This document shows positions 61,732 to 64,000 of a stretch of DNA of 64,000 nt, in pieces. Position numbers and translations under genes: made by a program. Within the stretch, counting starts at the first letter, position 1; each line of letters starts with the position of its first letter. Source of the DNA: Nocardiopsis sp. CC223A (GTDB lineage: Bacteria; Actinomycetota; Actinomycetes; Streptosporangiales; Streptosporangiaceae); contig NZ_JASFDV010000005.1 in the NCBI RefSeq assembly GCF_030766825.1, positions 62,001-126,000 of the forward strand. Reading direction: 5' to 3'. The notes beneath the pieces were generated by a model. That model worked only from the letters and a program-made list of their open reading frames with translations, searched no databases and was not told the origin of the DNA.

Positions 61732-63351
61732 ATCTCGACCCTGCGCACCTACATCCGAGAGCACACCAACCCCGCGGTCTTCGCGGTGTCCGGGATCGTC
61801 ATCATCGCCTTCGTGGTCCTGGGCATCGTGTTCACCGAGCCACTCCTGGAGGCCGCCACGGCGACCCGGGACTGGATCGGGACCAACCTGGGGTGGCTGT
61901 ACGTGCTCGCCACCACGTTCTTCCTCGTCCTGGCCCTGTTCCTGATGTTCAGCAGGTACGGGAGCATCCGGCTGGGCCCGGACGACTCCCGGCCCGAGTT
62001 CGGGACCGTCGCCTGGTTCGCCATGCTCTTCACCACGGGCATGGGCATCGGCCTGGTGTTCTGGGGCGTCTCCGAACCCATCCACCACCTGCACTGGCCC
62101 CGGTCGGCCGACTACCTCCCCGGTGAGGACGGGGTCCCGAACCCCGACGCCGCCGGCGAGGCCATGGCCCTGAGCTTCTTCCACTGGAGCTTCCACCCCT
62201 GGGCGATCTACATCGCCCTGGGCGTCTCGCTGGGCTACTTCACGTTCCGCAAGGGGCTGCCGCTGCGGCCCGCCTCCGCGCTCTACCCGCTCCTGGGCGA
62301 GCGGGCGTTCGGCTGGCCCGGCAACCTCGTGGACATCCTCGCCGTCTTCGGCACGATCTTCGGCCTGGCCACGTCACTGGGCCTGGGCACACTCCAGATC
62401 GGCGGCGGCATCGAGCACGTCTTCGGCATCGAGTCGAGCCCGCTCGTCCATTCGGTGCTCATCATCGTCATCACCGGCGTCGCCCTGCTCAGCGTCCTGG
62501 CCGGGATCGACAAGGGCATCCGCCGCCTGTCGGTGATCAACCTGTGGCTGGCGATCGCGCTGATGCTGATCGTCTTCCTGTTCGGGCCCAAGCTGTGGAT
62601 CATCAGCATCACCACCACGGGCCTCGGCGACTACCTGGCCAACCTCGTCCCGTGGAGCCTGTCGTTCCCCAGCCCGCTGACGGACGAGCAGGCCGCGAGC
62701 TGGACCACCGCGTGGAGCATCTTCTACTGGGGCTGGTGGATCTCCTGGGCGCCGTTCGTCGGGATCTTCCTGGCCCGTGTCTCCTACGGGCGGACCATCC
62801 GGGAATTCGTCATCGGCGCGCTGTTCGCACCGGTCATCGTCTCGGTCCTGTGGTTCGGGGTGTTCGGCGGCTCCGGCCTGTACTACGACCTGTTCGAGGG
62901 CGGCGGATTCAACGCGCTGGAAGAAGAGGACCGGGCGTTCCGGCTCATCGAGCTGCTGCCCCTGGGCCAGGTCGTCGGCGTGCTCATCGCGGTCCTGCTG
63001 ATCATCGTGGTGGCGGTCTTCTTCATCACCTCCTCCGACTCGGGTTCCCTGGTGGTGGACACGCTCACCAACGGGGGCGACACCAAACCCCTCAAGGGCC
63101 AGCGGGCCTTCTGGGCGATCAGCGAGGGCGCCGTCACCCTGGTCCTGCTGGTCCTGGGCGGGGCCGACGCCCTCTCCGCGCTCCAGGCCGCGGCGGTGGT
63201 CACCGGGCTGCCCTTCGCGGTGATCCTGCTGTTCATGTGCTGGGGGCTGCTCAAGGCGCTCAAGGACGAACGACCGCTCGGGCCCGGAGCGAAGACCGTG
63301 CCCGGCCCGGCGCGGCGGACACCGTCCTACCGCCCGTCCGACGACCGATAA
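61732..63351 (+). CDS. BCCT-family transporter with probable ATC start
   Basis: The transporter has the BCCT helices and signatures NPAVFAVSGIVIIAFVVLG, LFTTGMGIGLVFWGVSEP, WGWWISWAPFVGIFLARVSYGRTIREF and SSDSGSLVVD. The only canonical in-frame start, GTG 61786, would delete the beginning of helix 1. A strong GGGGAGGAG (61718-61726) lies 5 nt before ATC 61732, which opens the expected N-terminus STLRTYIREHTNP; no stop intervenes. I take ATC as the start (539 residues), with a sequencing error for ATG as the alternative. Confidence 0.85.
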   Translation: MSTLRTYIREHTNPAVFAVSGIVIIAFVVLGIVFTEPLLEAATATRDWIGTNLGWLYVLATTFFLVLALFLMFSRYGSIRLGPDDSRPEFGTVAWFAMLFTTGMGIGLVFWGVSEPIHHLHWPRSADYLPGEDGVPNPDAAGEAMALSFFHWSFHPWAIYIALGVSLGYFTFRKGLPLRPASALYPLLGERAFGWPGNLVDILAVFGTIFGLATSLGLGTLQIGGGIEHVFGIESSPLVHSVLIIVITGVALLSVLAGIDKGIRRLSVINLWLAIALMLIVFLFGPKLWIISITTTGLGDYLANLVPWSLSFPSPLTDEQAASWTTAWSIFYWGWWISWAPFVGIFLARVSYGRTIREFVIGALFAPVIVSVLWFGVFGGSGLYYDLFEGGGFNALEEEDRAFRLIELLPLGQVVGVLIAVLLIIVVAVFFITSSDSGSLVVDTLTNGGDTKPLKGQRAFWAISEGAVTLVLLVLGGADALSALQAAAVVTGLPFAVILLFMCWGLLKALKDERPLGPGAKTVPGPARRTPSYRPSDDR

Positions 63352-63365
63352 CGAGGGGACCCACG

Positions 63366-63836
63366 ATGGCACCGAAGAAGTTCACCAATCCGTTCCACGG
63401 CGTCGTGGACATGATCACCGAGATGAACCGGGTCTCCGACGCCATGGCGACCGTCGAGACGGGCCAGGCCGGGCACCGCGAGCGCGGATACGCCGACGCC
63501 TGGAGTCCGCCCACCGACATCCTCGCCCGCGGCGAGGACCTGGTCATCCGCTGCGAGGTGGCCGGGGTCTTCGAGGAGGACGTGTCCGTCAGCCTGAGCC
63601 ACGGGGTGCTCACCATCCACGGGGAGCGCAGGCGCGACGAGGAGGGCACCGTCGTCTACTACTCGTCGGAGCGGTTCATGGGCACCTTCCGCCGCGAGAT
63701 CGCCCTGCCGGACGGGGTCTCCGAGAAGGACATCGAGGCCTCCTACGGTGAGGGCCTGCTGGAGGTGGTGGTCCGCGGCGCGGCCAACGCCGCCGCGCCC
63801 AGGGCGATCTCCGTGCGCAGGCGCAAGAGGGGCTGA
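63366..63836 (+). CDS. Hsp20-family small heat-shock protein
   Basis: The 156-residue protein has an alpha-crystallin domain: WSPPTDILARGEDLVIRCEVAGV, VSLSHGVLTIHGERR, FRREIALPDGVSEKDIEASYGEGLLEVVV and the final I-S-V strand. It would act as an ATP-independent holdase in the cytoplasm. ATG 63366 has GAGGGG about 9 nt upstream, 14 bp after the BCCT stop, so the two may be co-transcribed. Confidence 0.92.
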   Translation: MAPKKFTNPFHGVVDMITEMNRVSDAMATVETGQAGHRERGYADAWSPPTDILARGEDLVIRCEVAGVFEEDVSVSLSHGVLTIHGERRRDEEGTVVYYSSERFMGTFRREIALPDGVSEKDIEASYGEGLLEVVVRGAANAAAPRAISVRRRKRG

Positions 63837-63837
63837 G

Positions 63838-63880
63838 CCGGGGCGACCGCCGTCTCCGCCCGAGGCGGCGGCCGCCCCGG
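63838..63880 (+). terminator. Terminator after the Hsp20 gene
   Basis: CCGGGGCGACCGCCG (63838-63852) and CGGCGGCCGCCCCGG (63866-63880) form a 15-bp stem with one mismatch and a 13-nt loop, beginning 2 nt after the Hsp20 stop. Confidence 0.7.
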
Positions 63881-63963
63881 AAGCGCCGGGAACCATCCAC
63901 CCCCGCGCGACGACTCCGAGTACGGACGGGCCGTCTCCGGCACGGCCCCGAATCGGAGGAACG

Positions 63964-64000
63964 ATGCACCACACCCGTACCGCCCGCGCCCTGCCGATCG
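63964..64000 (+). CDS. Start of a gene continuing beyond the window
   Basis: ATG 63964 is preceded by GGAGGA (63955-63960) and opens a frame (MHHTRTARALPI) that runs off the end. Too little is present to assign a family. A short spacing of 3 nt to the ribosome-binding site makes the start moderately likely. Confidence 0.45.
   Translation, partial: MHHTRTARALPI

Noticed and set aside
61786-63351. GTG 61786 as the start of the second BCCT transporter
   Set aside because: It has no ribosome-binding site and would remove the conserved N-terminal segment and part of helix 1; the strong site at 61718-61726 points to 61732.
1-64000. CRISPR arrays, tRNA or rRNA genes, riboswitches, phage or plasmid functions
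   Set aside because: I looked for short regularly spaced repeats, cloverleaf patterns, conserved rRNA segments, integrases and replication genes and found none that could be supported.

Overview
The window is very GC-rich, uses many GTG and TTG starts, packs genes with 4-bp start/stop overlaps, and has many leaderless-type promoters (a TANNNT hexamer 6-7 nt before the start codon). It also carries an actinobacterial isorenieratene-type carotenoid cluster. Together these point to a chromosomal segment of a high-GC actinobacterium, plausibly Nocardiopsis or a relative; the genus is an inference. I saw no rRNA, tRNA, CRISPR array, phage or plasmid backbone.

Layout. 0-9 kb: end of an MFS transporter, a heptad-repeat protein, a sarcosine-oxidase-type flavoenzyme with an SDR, a small ABM/heme-monooxygenase-like protein behind a half iron box, a methyltransferase, a BenE permease, and a GNAT enzyme behind a 15-codon leader ORF. 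9-19.8 kb: nucleotidyltransferase, DUF418 protein divergent from a TetR regulator with twin operators, an APH-like kinase with an internal tandem repeat, a BCCT transporter, hydrolase, aldo/keto reductase, a small element with inverted ends, and an MDR reductase divergent from a LysR regulator. 19.9-25.6 kb: tandem EEP-phosphatase paralogues, an LLM flavoenzyme, GNAT, cysteine hydrolase, GlxA-type regulator, and a scar of a deleted divergent MFS/TetR pair. 25.6-35.7 kb: DUF1269 protein, methyltransferase, AraC/NmrA divergent pair beside a 132-bp tandem repeat, TetR, BASS/ArsB-like and DctA-like transporters, and a MerR/hydrolase divergent pair. 35.7-41.2 kb: a two-component system divergent from an FtsX-type ABC exporter, then a VWA protein.

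41.2-46.5 kb is a 5-oxoproline utilisation operon (NRAMP-like transporter, pxpA, pxpB, pxpC, DUF1445 hydro-lyase) divergent from a GntR/FCD regulator, with a nested inverted repeat between them; it parallels the Bacillus subtilis ycsFGI-kipIA locus. 46.6-51.7 kb: aminotransferase IV, MMPL transporter, NAD(P)-binding/DUF2867-like protein and DUF4383-like protein.

51.8-61.6 kb is a carotenoid cluster: a CarH-type B12 photoreceptor regulator, crtY, crtT, crtU, a Rieske oxygenase, crtB, crtI, crtE, and a divergent MarR regulator. crtE-crtI-crtB should make lycopene, crtY should cyclise it and crtU should aromatise the rings; the Rieske protein keeps both the 2Fe-2S and mononuclear-iron motifs and is a candidate extra tailoring oxygenase. 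The window ends with a second BCCT transporter that appears to use a non-canonical ATC start, an Hsp20 chaperone, and the first codons of another gene.

The observations most worth following are: the Rieske enzyme in the crt cluster; a MerR-type promoter present both at its own divergent hydrolase and 12 kb away at the LLM flavoenzyme; the 3 x 29-residue repeat inside the APH fold; and the ATC start. I did not find a wholly new defence or mobile system.
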